Assembly: GCA_003342815.1 (NCBI GenBank)
Contig: PTEX01000340.1
Coordinates: 401,995-465,994, forward strand
Reading direction: 5' to 3'
Length of the DNA stretch: 64,000 nt
Origin: Eudromia elegans
Taxonomy: Eukaryota; Chordata; Aves; Tinamiformes; Tinamidae
Shown piece after piece: positions 48,536-60,899 of this stretch. Made by a program: the position numbers and the translations under genes. Position 1 is the first letter of the stretch, and each line of letters starts with the position of its first letter. Under the pieces are notes generated by a model. It saw only the letters and a list, made by a program, of their open reading frames with translations. It made no database searches and had not been told where the DNA came from.

Positions 48536-51427
48536 GCCTGTGTAGCCTCTCCACTTAGGTTTACAATGCTGCAGGGGAAAAAAAACCCAGTGTCTTTTGC
48601 CCCTTCTGTTTTCCAGCTGTCTTTCATTATTTTTACTTTTTAACTAATGACCTTATAGATCTCCATCTTTGGTCACTCTTAAGAAGTTGACAGTACTGAT
48701 GGTTCAATTGGCCATCTACAGTTCTTTCTTCACTCTGAGGTTAAAAGGCAAGGCGATGATGAAGGAAACACCACATTTTTCTCATTCATATTGCAGTAGA
48801 CAGTGCATTTCTCTCAGCTGTGCAGTCGGATACTTTTACTTCATTTTCTTCTATCCCATGTCTATATTAAGACCTCCAGCCCCACTGCTTTCTATGAGAC
48901 AGTTCTTGGGTAGGGAACCATACATAACAGTATATCCAATACCTAAAAGTATGGTTGGCACTAGCCTTTTAAAGCTAGAAAAGCAGCCTCCCTTCTTCTC
49001 CATCACCAGGAATAAGAAAACTAGCCTTTACCCCTAAGGACAACTCTGTGCCTTACTCCTTCACACATTGCTCATACTTTATCACTCTTTTTCTACTCTG
49101 TATTTTCCTGAGGTCTTGTCTAAGGAGTTTTTCCCAAAAAGTATTAATGTTCAGCCAGCTGGTCCCATGTGGGACTGTAAACTAACAAATGTACTTACAG
49201 CTTTTAAAAGAAGGCAAGAGAAATAAGCATAACTAAATAAGAGAATGAAAGGGAAAGAATAAGAAAATTCATTTTCTTCTTTATATTTAAAGGAGTAAAA
49301 TAATACTAAGCTTCCAGCTAAATTTGTTATTTTAAAAGTACACCTCTTGCCTGATACTCAGTAAACTATGGAACTGCTAATAATTCATTAAACTTAGATG
49401 ATGAAATGAGTAAGTTTTAAACTTCAGAGAAGGGAAGGAGTGCTTACATTTCTTCATTCTTTCATAAGAACAGAAATCAATTTGCACTATTACCTCTCCC
49501 TCACTTCTTCCAACTTTACTTTGGGAGTTGAAACTTCATTGTGAATGTGAACTGTCACTGAGCCTGACTTTGATTCAAAAGACATTTTTTATCATTCCTT
49601 TATTTTCTCACCAGTACCTCAACTGGATCCTTACATGACTGGATATAATTTCCTTCATGGCTTTCAGTAGGCATACTAGCATCTTCTGAAGCTATCAATC
49701 TGAGTAGGACAAAAGAAAGAAGAAAAATTGATAGTTTTGGTTTCCATAAGTCTGTGGGAGTTAAAGAAACATGTACAGTATCATAAGTTGTTCTTTTTTA
49801 AAGAAATAGCAGCAGTACAGCTTGCTTTTCATGGTGATGTTACATTAGGCTTCCTACTCCTTTTCTCTCCTTCCTATATATCCTCTTTGACAAATTCAGA
49901 GAGTCTAAACAGAGGCACATGAATTTACTTTATACTTCTCTTCTTAAGAATAAAAATTTCTGGAATTGTAGTAAGCAATATGCGTATATAAAATATTCTG
50001 TATCTTTTTCTTTCATACTTTTTTTAATAGAATAATGTTATGGAGCTCAGTGAGTTATTCCTGAAATAGAAAAAGGAAGTCCAACAAAACTTCCTAGTCA
50101 TGGAAGGTGGAAAATTCTTAGAGGGCATAACAGATTGCTTATAGTTATTGAAGGACTTACTACATGTCAGAAGAAATCTCTTGAGAACGAATTTTTTTTT
50201 TCCAGGGATTATGAGACGAGATCTAGAAACAGTTGGTATCCATTTGCCTTTGTATTTGTTCTTCTCATGAGACACTTGTTCTGAATTTTTTATCCAAATA
50301 ACCCAAACTCCTAGGAAGCAAAAATGCCTATCAATAGCATGTAAGAGAAAGGGAAAAGAAGGAGAGGAAGTAAATCTTTGCTAGCGTGGTTCTGGTACAT
50401 GAAAATTCACAGTTAAGTGATCTCATCCTCAGGACAAAAAAAAATGGGGGGGGGAAATTTCACTTTTTGTGCTAGTGAAACTAGTATAAATTAAGGTGAT
50501 AAGTTTATATGCACAACTGGATGCTCTGGATACAGACTCAGTCAATTATCTTTAAAGAGCTGATGCATACCTTGATAATTTGGAAGGACAAGGTCTGTAA
50601 CTTACCAGAAGCCTGTTTTTGAAGCCAGATTTTGAAGTGTGAATATGTCACAGTAGTCTCAGGATTCCATAACAAAACTCTTATTTCTAAAAATATCACT
50701 CTTTACAGTTGAAATGTTGTCATGTGATACACCATGTAAACATCTTAAGCAGTGGTATCAAATAAGAGAGATCTGTGAGCTGACACTCACATATGCACAA
50801 ACCAAGCAATGTGGTAGCCAAAAGGGAAGCTGCAGCTGTTGTGGAGGAAAAAAATGTCTTCCTCCTGGAATAATTTTGCAAATATGAGCAATTAATCACA
50901 GATAAGTAGACAGTGTTTATAAACAAATAGGTCTGATAAAATAGGATGAAACGAACCCTTGTTCCTCACAAAGACAAATTTCAAACCAGTCACATTCTCT
51001 TATGCTAACCCTAAGTAAGACTTTGCAACGGCAGCAAAGAGTTCTGTTGCTATTTGGTTGACTTTTTGTGTGAGCAGTGGTATCTTAAGATATATCCATA
51101 AATTGTCCATGTTTGTCTCATGTATGTAAGAGAACCGCTTGTGCCTGCTCTGATTAGAGGCCTGCAGATGTGTCACTTGATAACTGGAGACCTGAAGAAG
51201 CTCTTTGAAATTGGAGAATACATTCTAGTCATTCACTACTGATATCAAGGTATTGGTCTGATACATTTAAAAGAAAAGGCATAATTAAAAGCATATGTTT
51301 TCTTGTGTTCTGTGAATATACAAATGATGATGAGGTGTAATAATTAGGTTTGGAAAGGGAATTGAAATTAAGATGAGAGAGACATAAAATGACAAAAGAG
51401 ATTTAAAATACCTCTTTCTATACAGAG

Positions 51428-52063
51428 CATAGAATCACAGAACTGTCATGGTTGGAAAAGACTTTCAATATCATCCAGTCCAGTTGTAGGCCCATCCACA
51501 CTCTGCCTGTTAAACCATGGTCCTGAGTGCCTCACCTTCACATTTCTTGAACAGTGCCAGAGACAGTGACTCCACCACTTCCCTGGGCAGCCTGTTGCAA
51601 CGTTTTCACTGTTCTTCCCGCGTAGAAATTCTTCTTGATGTCTGAAATGAACCTCCCCTGGTGGAACTTGAAGCCGTTTCCTCTTGTTCTATCTGTAGTT
51701 ATTCTGCAGAAAAGATTTGCTCCCACCTCTCCACAACCTCCTTTCAGGCAGTTGTAGAGAGCAATAGAGTCTCCCCAGAGCCTCCTCCAGACTAAGTACC
51801 CCCCAGCTCCCTCAGCCACTCCTCATGAGCTCTGTGCTCCAGGCCCTTTACCAGCTTCACTGCCCTTCTCTTGACACCGTCAAGTGCCTTGGTGTCTTTT
51901 TTTGAGTGAGGGTCTATGGTTCTATGATCACTATTCTCTGATTCTATGATCACTTCCCTGGTCCTGCTAATAAAAGCCAGGAGATCATTTGCCTTCTTGG
52001 CCACCTGGGCACATGGCTGACTCATGTCAAACAGCACTAGATTCACATCCAGCAGAATCTTCA
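51428..52063 (-). mobile_element. CR1 LINE 3' portion, about 640 bases, 5'-truncated
   Basis: The left end CATAGAATCACAGAA is the reverse complement of the CR1 tail. Going right it matches CR1 in order: GTTGGAAAAGAC, CCCTGGGCAGCCTGTTGCAA, CTCAGCCACTCCTCATGAG, TTCACTGCCCTTCTCTTGAC and GCCTTCTTGGCCACCTGGGC. On the minus strand, pieces of the reverse-transcriptase ORF C-terminus are readable, for example [12 protein letters not shown] followed by DIKKNF. They lie in different frames, so the copy is dead. About 60 bases of the usual CR1 sequence are missing near 51903-51950 and replaced by a short stretch with two copies of TTCTATGATCAC. Confidence 0.93.
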
Positions 52064-53871
52064 GTCCCTACCTCTTAGCTACTAATGCTTACTGGCATTT
52101 CCCTCCCAAAACTTGAGTAAGTATATGTAGACTGCACTTACCTCTTTTGAGTTAAAGTGTTAAAAAACACTCTTCTAATAAAAGCAGATGCATAAAGCTT
52201 CACTCCTATGATTTTCAAGGGCTTGTTCTAAGCGTACTTGAAGCTGACAGATCCTTTGGAAGTCCATGAGACTTTGCTGAACAGACACATGGCTGCTGTA
52301 ACTCTTATAGAAGCTGGGGCTATAAAACTCCTTGTGATGGGGACTGCAAAGCTGGAAGTGGCCATAAGTCCCGGCTGAGTCTCAGTTTGGTCAGACAATC
52401 ATTGCTTAGTATGCAGCCCTGATAACAGAACTGCAGCCTGGTACAGCTGAGAATGGGTGACAGTGGGAGGAGTATGAAGATTTGCACTACTGGTTATGCT
52501 AAGCTAAATTTCTTCCCTCTCTCAGCCTTTCTTCCTCCCTCCACAGGGTTTGGTGCAGGGAAAGCCATTGTCTTCACAGATGACAAAGATCACATCACTG
52601 CAAGATAACACAGAGCCTTCAAACAAATCCATCCCTCAAAAGCAAAACAAAAACTGGATTCAGAAAAAGTAAATTTGGGCTTAAAGTCATGAATTTTGGT
52701 GGAAATAATACTGAAGCCTAAAATAGAAACAAAAAAAACCCAAAAGACATAATTCAAGTTAGGTGTATCTAGCTAGGTAGTTTAAGCTATGGTGCATTTA
52801 AGTAGATCAGCTTTTCAAAATGGCAAAGTATTATCATCAGGATTGATACAACTTTATAGCTTGGCTTAATTCTTACATAACACTAATGATTTTAGTGAAA
52901 AGGTATTCTTTAATTCCCAGTGATGACAAAAATAGTCTCTACAGAGGATACAGTAAAATATGCAAACCATATTGGTTCTACTTTTTTTGGATAGAAATTT
53001 TCTATGGAGTAGTGATAACTGTGGAATATACAGGAAATTTTTCAAAGTTGATCTTTTAGCACAGGTTGGCTTTTTACCAAACCTGCAAAGATAATCATTT
53101 ACCACGCACATGGTAAAGATGTAATATTTGACTTAATTGCTTGCTTTCTGGCCATAACCATCCTTGCTTCCTTCCTTACAGTAGGAAGAGATGAGCCCAA
53201 TTTATGGCTTAGGAAAACCCAGGATCATTAAGAAAGACCTAAATGTCAACTTAGGGAAATTATAAGACAGGTGAATAGGCATAGTAATGGCAACATTCCT
53301 TAAAACACTTTTTTGAAAGGATTGCAGAAAATGTGTGAGAAACTTACTATGTAAACTTAAGGAGAACTTTCCTTCTTATTTTATTAAGAACAGTTGTAGA
53401 ATATTATTAAAAATAATTTTGCTGTTATCTGAGTATACCTGAAATAGTAATTGATAATCGTATGTAGAAAGCAGGTCCTGGCAGTAAAATAAAAACACTT
53501 AAAGGTGCGAAAAAAAAAGATCGTCTTCTGTTTTTGCATCAGCTGAGAATCCTGCATGGCTCATCAATCAGCACAGAGCAGCAGACACCAAAAGCAACAG
53601 CAACGGGAACATGAGTTGACTGAGGTAGGCCCACTTAACTCCCTGCTCCTCTGCAGTCATGCAATACTGGTCTGGTGACACAAGGACAGATCTTTGTGGC
53701 AAGCAGACAAAAGGGAGAAGAGAAATGGCAGAAGACAGAGACAGAAACAAGTGATTACTGTGCAGAGTCCACACAAGAGGGATTGAGGGAGAAAGTAGGA
53801 GGAACACGGGCTGTCACAGTGGGTGGTGCCTCTTCATACAGCATCTGGACAACCTTAGGGCCATCACTTAC
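52064..53871. other. intergenic region between CR1 fragments
   Basis: No gene, RNA or repeat was recognised apart from a short TTCC-rich run near 53160-53180 and a short A run near 53510-53518. Confidence 0.65.
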
Positions 53872-53964
53872 ACAGAACCATAGAACGCTTAAGGTTGGAA
53901 GGCACCTGTAGAGGTCACCTAGTCCAACCCCCCTGCACATGCAGGGTCTCCTAGAGCACGTGGC
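53872..53964 (-). mobile_element. CR1 LINE 3' end, about 90 bases
   Basis: ACCATAGAACGCTTAAGGTT, then GGAAGGCACCTGTAGAGGTC and CCTAGTCCAACCCCCCTGC, form the reverse complement of the CR1 3' terminus. It is heavily 5'-truncated and well preserved. Confidence 0.9.
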
Positions 53965-55016
53965 ACATGCACACATCTATGTAAAGACAGAAAGACACAA
54001 CAGAACACAGGTATAACTTTAAGGTGAATTGCTCAAATTCAAAGCTGGAACTCTGAAACAGTGTAAATTGTCACAGCTCCATTGATTTTGCTCATTTTGA
54101 TGTTATTCCAGGTTTTGGGGCCTGTCTTTCTTAGACCTTACCCTGGCAGAATTCCCATCAGTAATGAATGAAAGTTATGTCTGAATAGGCATGGAAGGAT
54201 TAGGCCAGAACAGTCAGTCTCAGTTTGAATTTCCTGATGTTTGTTTAATTTTTTTTTGAAAATTTTAGTGTAATTTAGTTTTTGATAATGATACAGGAAA
54301 GGAGACTCTTCAAATCACAACACAGAGCACATGCCCTGAGGATCATGTTCAGCTAGAAAAAGGAAGATACCTGAACCAAATGTTTCAGACTGCTAAGGAC
54401 GCTGAGTTCTTATAATAAAAAGTTCTTAATAAGAAAGAAATGCTAAGTTTACCTCACACTAAGCCTTCCTGGTTTAACTATTGCAAGATATATACCTTTA
54501 GTCTGAAATCCAGTGGTCAAGGGAGGCAGGCCCAAAACAGAGCATATTCCCCTCTCCGTGAGCCTTAGCTCCTAATGGATTGCCAAAGTGGACATGGAAG
54601 GGTTGCCTCATTAATGTGAAAAGAAAGAGGACCTTGGACCTTCCCATCTTTCTTGTTGTTATCGTAGTTTCTTCCATGCCTGTTTACCATCCTGAGCTCA
54701 GTGCCTGCTGCTCCTGCTGCCCTTGACGTTTCTGACAAAACTCACACTCTTTCTGTAGAAGCATGTTTCTTTCTCCAGCCTTGTGCATTTTCCTTGTATT
54801 GGCACAATATTTTGAGAGCTTTTTGTCCTAGACGAGTATCACAGTAATTCTGAAAGCTTTTGCAGCTTTGCTGCTGACTTGGCTAGATTTCAACATAATA
54901 TTTTGAGTAATGTGCGCATGAACTCTCATACTGAGAGTGAGATTATACGAATACGAAATTAACCACACCAGATTAGACTAAGGGTCTTTTGACACCAAAA
55001 TTCTCCCTCATTCGCA

Positions 55017-55031
55017 CCCCCCCCCCACCCC
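55017..55031. repeat. C-rich homopolymer run (G-run on the minus strand)
   Basis: Ten C, one A, then four C. The minus strand has long G runs and could form a G-quadruplex with its neighbours, though only two runs are present. Confidence 0.85.
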
Positions 55032-56503
55032 GCCAACTGCAGCATTTTAGGGAATAGTTTAAATTTGGACAATTGTCTTACATACTCTCCTAAAATCTCA
55101 GCTATACAAGTCAGAAGTTTTCTGAGATGGAGGTGGTACCTTTATGCTGTTTTAAAGCTTGAGATGGGTTTTTATTTCAGACTTTTTTCACATGCAAGTC
55201 TTTAGTATACACTGTATTGCTATGGAGCTCCACTGCCGGGGTACCCACTCTTCCATTGGAAATCACCTCTTGAACCAAGTCTCCACCATTTCATTTAATG
55301 TCCTGCCCATTTATTGTTAACCATTCTTGGCATTGGCAATAGTAGTGAAGTCACTCCTCGTCATCTCGGTTTTTCTCATGACTTATTGTCCATTATATTC
55401 TTCTCCTTATCACATTTCTTTTCAGTTGTATCTTTTCCAGGCTCTAGATCACTTCTTGTATTAAAACATTGTTTTTCTTGGATATCATGGTATCCTAATG
55501 CACGGTGAACATTCTAGCATCACCCATGAATAGAAAGTAAATTTTAATGAGAAAGTTATAGCCAGTAGACTGGAGCCCATTCCTAGCCACAGTTAAACTT
55601 TTTCTGCAAGCTTCAGTTGCAATATGGAACTGCACTCCATCTACCTCTGACTCCTTATTTCTTGTTACATCTAGAAATTACAGAATATAAGACCTCCAAC
55701 AGCAAAGCGCTTTTCAGCACGTTTTCAAATTCATTCTTAAAGTCTTTGGAGCACTTATTTTGCCGCAGGGAAGACAGTTTACATGAATTTATTTTGACTC
55801 TGTGCAGTCCTACTCTGGAGTAGAGGAGCCTGTGAAGTACAAAATCACAATGAGCACCAACTGTGCTGTGTAAGTAAGCTGAGCTAAGGCCTGTGCCAAT
55901 GCTTTTTGTTTCCAGGCTGTAACACAACAGGAAGTTTTGAAATAGGAACCTGGAAGACAGTGTCTACCAAAATTGTTTTCCAATTGTGTCAGACTAATTA
56001 TGAAAAAAAAACCCAAAACACTAAGCTAAACAAACTTCTCCCTACAGACCTTGTCTCTTTCTTCTGTCCAGAGCTTCCAAAGCCTCCAGTATCCCTGTAT
56101 TTGAACTTAGCTTTCTCTGAGCAGAGAATCTTCCATAGTTTTCTCATATTTAACATCCGCCTCGCTCTTTACAAAAATCACATGGCACATACTTTGGGTA
56201 AAATACACTTACTTTAGCATGAATGTACTGTGCTGAATGTACTTTAGCATAAATGTACAGACACTGTGCTTACAGGCAAAAACGTTACATGAACTCGCAG
56301 GAGCTTAAGCGTAAAAGTATATTCCACATCTGCTGTGCAGACGGAGACCAGCAGATGTTTTGATTTTGCCTACCTTTTTTTTAATCTTGGAAGCTAGCCA
56401 TGTGATATTCTTAGTATGCGTTGGATGTGACCGCAAGTGAAGATGAAATTCCTATGAATAAACTTCATGATTGTCTGAATAGTGCAAAGCAATATGAATC
56501 TTG

Positions 56504-56528
56504 TTTTTCTTTTTTTCTTTTTTTTTTC
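56504..56528. repeat. T/C-rich polypyrimidine run
   Basis: T runs are broken by single C residues over about 25 bases. Confidence 0.85.
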
Positions 56529-57879
56529 TATATAGCTTGAACTAATAACCCATAACTTGGATGGTTCAAATGCTTGTTTGCTCTGCTGAAGACTGAAACA
56601 CCCATCTCCTCTACAGACCTCTGCCTGAAAGCAGAAACTTTTGGCAGACCGACCCCTCTCCTCCTATGTAATAATCTCCTCCAAAGTCATGTGGACAGAC
56701 ATTTTGCCCTCATTTAAGGGCTATGTACTCTCTTCAGTCTGTGTCAGAACTCCCAGAGGTGTCGATGGGATTTGTATGTATAAATCAAAACTGACTGCCC
56801 TCAATCTGTGTGTGTTTAAACGATTTATGTGGGAAGTCTAAACTTGAAGATCCTGGCACTGAACAGCTTACCTAAAACTAATTCAAGTCAGAGGATTATT
56901 ATTATTCAAAATGATAGTAAAGTATCAATCTTTTCATTTTAATGTTAAAACAAGTGATTAATTATTTTAAAGATCAATGGTTTTTTTCCCCTCTTCTTTC
57001 TCAGAGAAATATTACTTCTATGGAAAATTCTTCATTTCCTCTCTGCACATTGTTTCATACTCTGTTTTCACTGAGGCCTAAAACGCCAGTAATAAAAGAA
57101 AAAAAAACACTCTAGCTCTGTTACCTCAATACTCAAAGTAAAGTACATCCCACTCCCTTCTGCCTCACTGCTGCCACCCAGAAGGTATTTGCTGAGGCAG
57201 CATGTTCCACGAGCAGGTCCTGCCGTGGGGAGCTCGGAAGGGCAGGCTCCGCTCTGCAGCACGGGTGCCGGTATTCCCGCCTGGCCTCTGTCACAGCTTG
57301 GCAGACGGAGATCTAGGTAGGAAAGCCTCTGAGATCAGTGCAGTCCTGGAAGGATGCACTCCATTGGCTCAGGGATTCAGGGACAATTCGCTCTCCAGCG
57401 CTTGGGAGCCTCCCTGTTATTCCAGAAGATGTTGCAGAAAGGAGGAAGAAACAACTGCCCAAAACCTCTTCCTCATCCTTTCCTAAAATGGTCTGATCAC
57501 TTCCAGTTACACAACACAGACTTTGGACATCACCTACCAGTGTTCATCCTCAGGGCACTTCTCCCCTAGCACTCTATTAATGTTTCCCCAAAGGGCAGAT
57601 TTCAGAGGTCATTTTCTGGCAAAGCAAGTATTTATCCTCCCCTTCTATAAATACCATATCTGCAAGCTTCATCCCTAGTAGGAGTCCTAAACAGCCCCAT
57701 GGAAATACTGTCTGATCCCTGCACAGGGAGGTGGGCAGCAAGGAATAATCCTGCGACATGAAGTCGCCTATGTTGGCTTTGTGCTGGGTTTTTCCCAGAC
57801 AGATGTTCCTCTGAGCATAAAAAGAATCTCAGCATACGCTTAGAAAACTCTAGACTCATATTTTTATTCCTAAATTCTC

Positions 57880-57902
57880 ATTTTATCTAGTCTAGATAAA
57901 AT
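57880..57902. repeat. near-perfect 23-base palindrome
   Basis: ATTTTATCTAG and CTAGATAAAAT are exact reverse complements around one T. Outer bases (CCTAAA and TTTAGG) also match loosely, which extends the inverted repeat. Confidence 0.85.
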
Positions 57903-58430
57903 TTAGGATGTAGAAGGCTTAACATTTCAGTTGGGGCTGCGTTACCACTGTGGTACGAATCACTAGTAGAACATCTTTGCAGTGTACAAAAATGACCTGC
58001 ATTCCTCCAAAAATTGTAGGCTATGTGATACTGTGGTGTTGTCTCTGCAGGCATGAATTCTGTGTGGGTTGAGCAGAAAGATGCATTCAGTGCAGCTGTA
58101 TTTGGGGGAACATTCAGGGGGGAACATAATGCTTTTCTTTCCCATATTTGGAGAGGTGCTTGGCCATGTTTCATTGAGTAATTCAACCAAAAAGCTATTT
58201 GGCCACAGGACAGCAATCCTCAGACTGTTTGTTTGCAGAAGGGTTTTTAACAGGGGGTAAAGATTCCCCTTTTGTTTAGAAAGCACAGTGGTGTTAAATG
58301 ACCATATGATCTTGCGGGGAGACAGCAAAGAATTACGGGAATTCGTGAAGTCTGTGGATTTTATTATGACAATTAAAGACATAGCGGAATGTGACTGTAA
58401 AGCAGTAGAAGTGCTAGTCTCAAGCTTTCC

Positions 58431-59027
58431 TTGTCAGGACAAGTCAGCCCCGCAGCCCTCTTCCGTCACAACAGAGGCAGTTTAATTGCAAGGTCTAGTG
58501 TTTTTCTGTTACCTGTTGTTCTGTATTGGGAGAATCACAGCCCAATGCCACCTTCTTGTGCGTGCTGCTGCCAGCAGCCACAGGAAACCTGTGTTATCTG
58601 TTCAGCCAGTGAAGCCCAGAGCAGATATTTTGACCTTCAGGGATGCTCAGAGCGGGAAAAACTCCTTCTGCTTGCCACTTCCCCATCTGCTACTGATCAG
58701 TATGTAGTACAAATAATATGCATGAATACAACAGGGAAAAAACGATCAAAAGCATGGGGCTTAAGCATATCAACATGGAAAGGATTTGTAATGAGCTGGC
58801 ATACAGGCTTGGAGAAGGCAATTTCACTCCAACGGAGATTTCCATTGGAAATTATGCTTTCAGAAGAGCTTAGTGAACAAATGGAACACACTGCAAGTAA
58901 AATCCTTGCTGTTTACATGGACACCACGGCCCCCATCAGCTCCACGGTGAACTTTACACCTGCAAGCATAACCATGGATAAAGTACCTACCTGCCTGAAA
59001 TTTCACAGGCTGAATCCAAGACTGTAG
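58431..59027 (+). other. unassigned 198-codon reading frame, probably not a gene
   Basis: This is the longest ATG-to-stop frame outside the low-complexity array. It begins MSGQVSPAALFRHNRGSL and has a Cys-rich patch (CACCCQQPQETCVIC) near residues 43-57, but no family is recognised. No splice sites, promoter or poly-A signal could be tied to it. It lies about 2 kb from the CpG island. Random DNA of about 40 percent G+C would seldom give a frame this long, but intergenic DNA is not random. I treat it as an open question. Confidence 0.13.
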
Positions 59028-59320
59028 GGTTCAGTTCATTCCAAAAGTTATTCTACACTTAACTTCATTCAGATGACAAGATCCCTCTTCAACACCTTCA
59101 ATGTCCTGTTCTCATCCCTTCCCTGCAGGAATTAGATCATGTTTATTATGGGTGTTGATGCTAACTTTTCATAGCACCTCGCAGTCCCTTAGAGTCTCCT
59201 GTCTGCATAAATATGATGAACCCCAGCCATCTTAGTGGGAGTTACACCCGCCACACACAAAAAAGTACACATAAGGGGAGTCATTCCCTGCTTACAGTTT
59301 ACTGATCATTTTTGAGCATG

Positions 59321-59358
59321 CCAAGGGTTTAATCCAAGGGTTTATCCAGGGGTTTAAT
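59321..59358. repeat. short tandem repeat, about 13-base unit, three copies
   Basis: Variants of CCAAGGGTTTAAT occur three times in a row with small length changes. Confidence 0.8.
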
Positions 59359-60899
59359 GGGATTTTCCCCTCACCACTTTAATTTGCCTGGATTTCAGTT
59401 CATTTCAGCAATGTGCTATGGTCTTAATCTTGTATGCATCCACAATCAGAGCTGAGCTGATCACCTCCTTACTCCTCTTTTTTTTCCCATGAGATGTGAC
59501 ACACGTATTTACATCCTGTGTTGATGACTTGGCTCTGCTGTCCTTACTCACGCACACACAGATTTCAGATGAACAAATAAGAGCTCCTGTGCAGGATGAT
59601 TTCAGGAGCTAGGCAACACAGGAGAATATGAAATTTCGCAAATTGGGTGTCAGGGATTAATTTGTAATTGCCCTACAATTCTCAATTTTCTCAATTCTGA
59701 CAAGATTACTAGGACTGAAATTAACTGCTGTTTACAGAGTTAGTCACAGCTTGTTGTTGACACTGGCAGTACAGCAGGTGTATATGAAAATTCACAATCC
59801 ACACGAATTGTTCTTCCTTTGATGATGTTTCTAATGCATTGTCCTTTCCTTTGCTTCTTAGTCTAAAAACATGCAGCTTAATCAACCTATGACTAATGTT
59901 AGGAAAACATCCAGGGAAAACAAGGGAATTGACAGTTACCTGCCCCATAAACTAAAAACTGGCCTACAGGAAACTGCCTGCCGGGTACAGCCTGACCACT
60001 GAGATTGAACAGAAACCAGTAACTGTGATTACCCACCTCAGTCAGGAGCACCTTGTAGAAACCAGACGTTTCCTCCATCTCAGCCTCTTTGTTTTGGTTA
60101 TAGTTTCCCATTTCCCCACTGGTTCCGTGCTGGGCAGAGAGACGCGATTTCTGATTTAGTCGGAAATAGCAGAACGATGTTTGAAGTCATGCCAGGGGTG
60201 CTGCCCAGCCCAGACATGGGGCATCATCGCTTTCACCCTGCAGAGAACCACCGAGCAAGGCTATTGCTGAGGATTTCCGTGTCCGTAGCATCCTTGGGCT
60301 GCGTTTCAAGAGAGCCTTCTCGTGGCCTCTTACTGCAGGGAGCAGGCAGGGTGGCCCAGGTGTGAAACCTGAACGTGCTGCAGCCTGTGCTCCGCTATCA
60401 CGAGGACAAAGTCATGTTAAGTGACCGTCCTGCCTCAACTGCCCATCCTTCAGCACCAAAACTCCTCCTCACACACACTCCTCTAAGAGGGTCTGGTTGC
60501 TGCCTGCCCTTCAGGCACTATGAGGCAAAATAAATGCACTTCTGTGAAGCACTTAGCCCACCATAAAAGCACAAAACCATGCTGAAACCTCATACCAAAT
60601 GCATGATTTCTGTAATCCAGTAATATCCTGTTTTCCTTTACTCTCCTGTTATTCACAGCAGAACTTGAAAGTTGATAGAAAAGTGGAAGGAGCAGTGCTG
60701 GATCAATCTTCCATCAGCAGTCACCGCAATGGAGGAAGATGATGTGAGTCCAGTTAACTTGAACGTGGGGCTTGACCTGCAAACGCATCAGTGTGCCTGT
60801 GCATTAATAAAAGGCCCAAAACAAAAGCAAAGCTGCAGTCGCCAGGTTCACAGGGTTGACGTGCTTCAAGGGAACCGTTAGCTGGCATCCTGCTTATTC

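Larger units (their letters stand above)
35693..51427. other. intergenic region, gene-poor
   Basis: About 15.7 kb without a recognised gene. Notable contents are poly-T at 39307-39325, a 23-base tandem duplication at 42055-42100, poly-T at 45357-45366, a hairpin at 46137-46162, poly-T at 48519-48535 and a run of nine G at 50446-50454. The small reading frames, all under 145 codons, match no protein family I know. Confidence 0.65.
53965..60899. other. intergenic region left of the CpG island
   Basis: No gene was recognised. Contents are a C-rich run at 55017-55031, a T/C-rich run at 56504-56528, a palindrome at 57880-57902, an unassigned reading frame at 58431-59027 and a short tandem repeat at 59321-59358. 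Confidence 0.6.

Noticed and set aside
51538-52046. Two adjacent minus-strand reading frames as a small host gene
   Set aside because: They coincide with a CR1 LINE and read as broken pieces of its ORF2 C-terminus.
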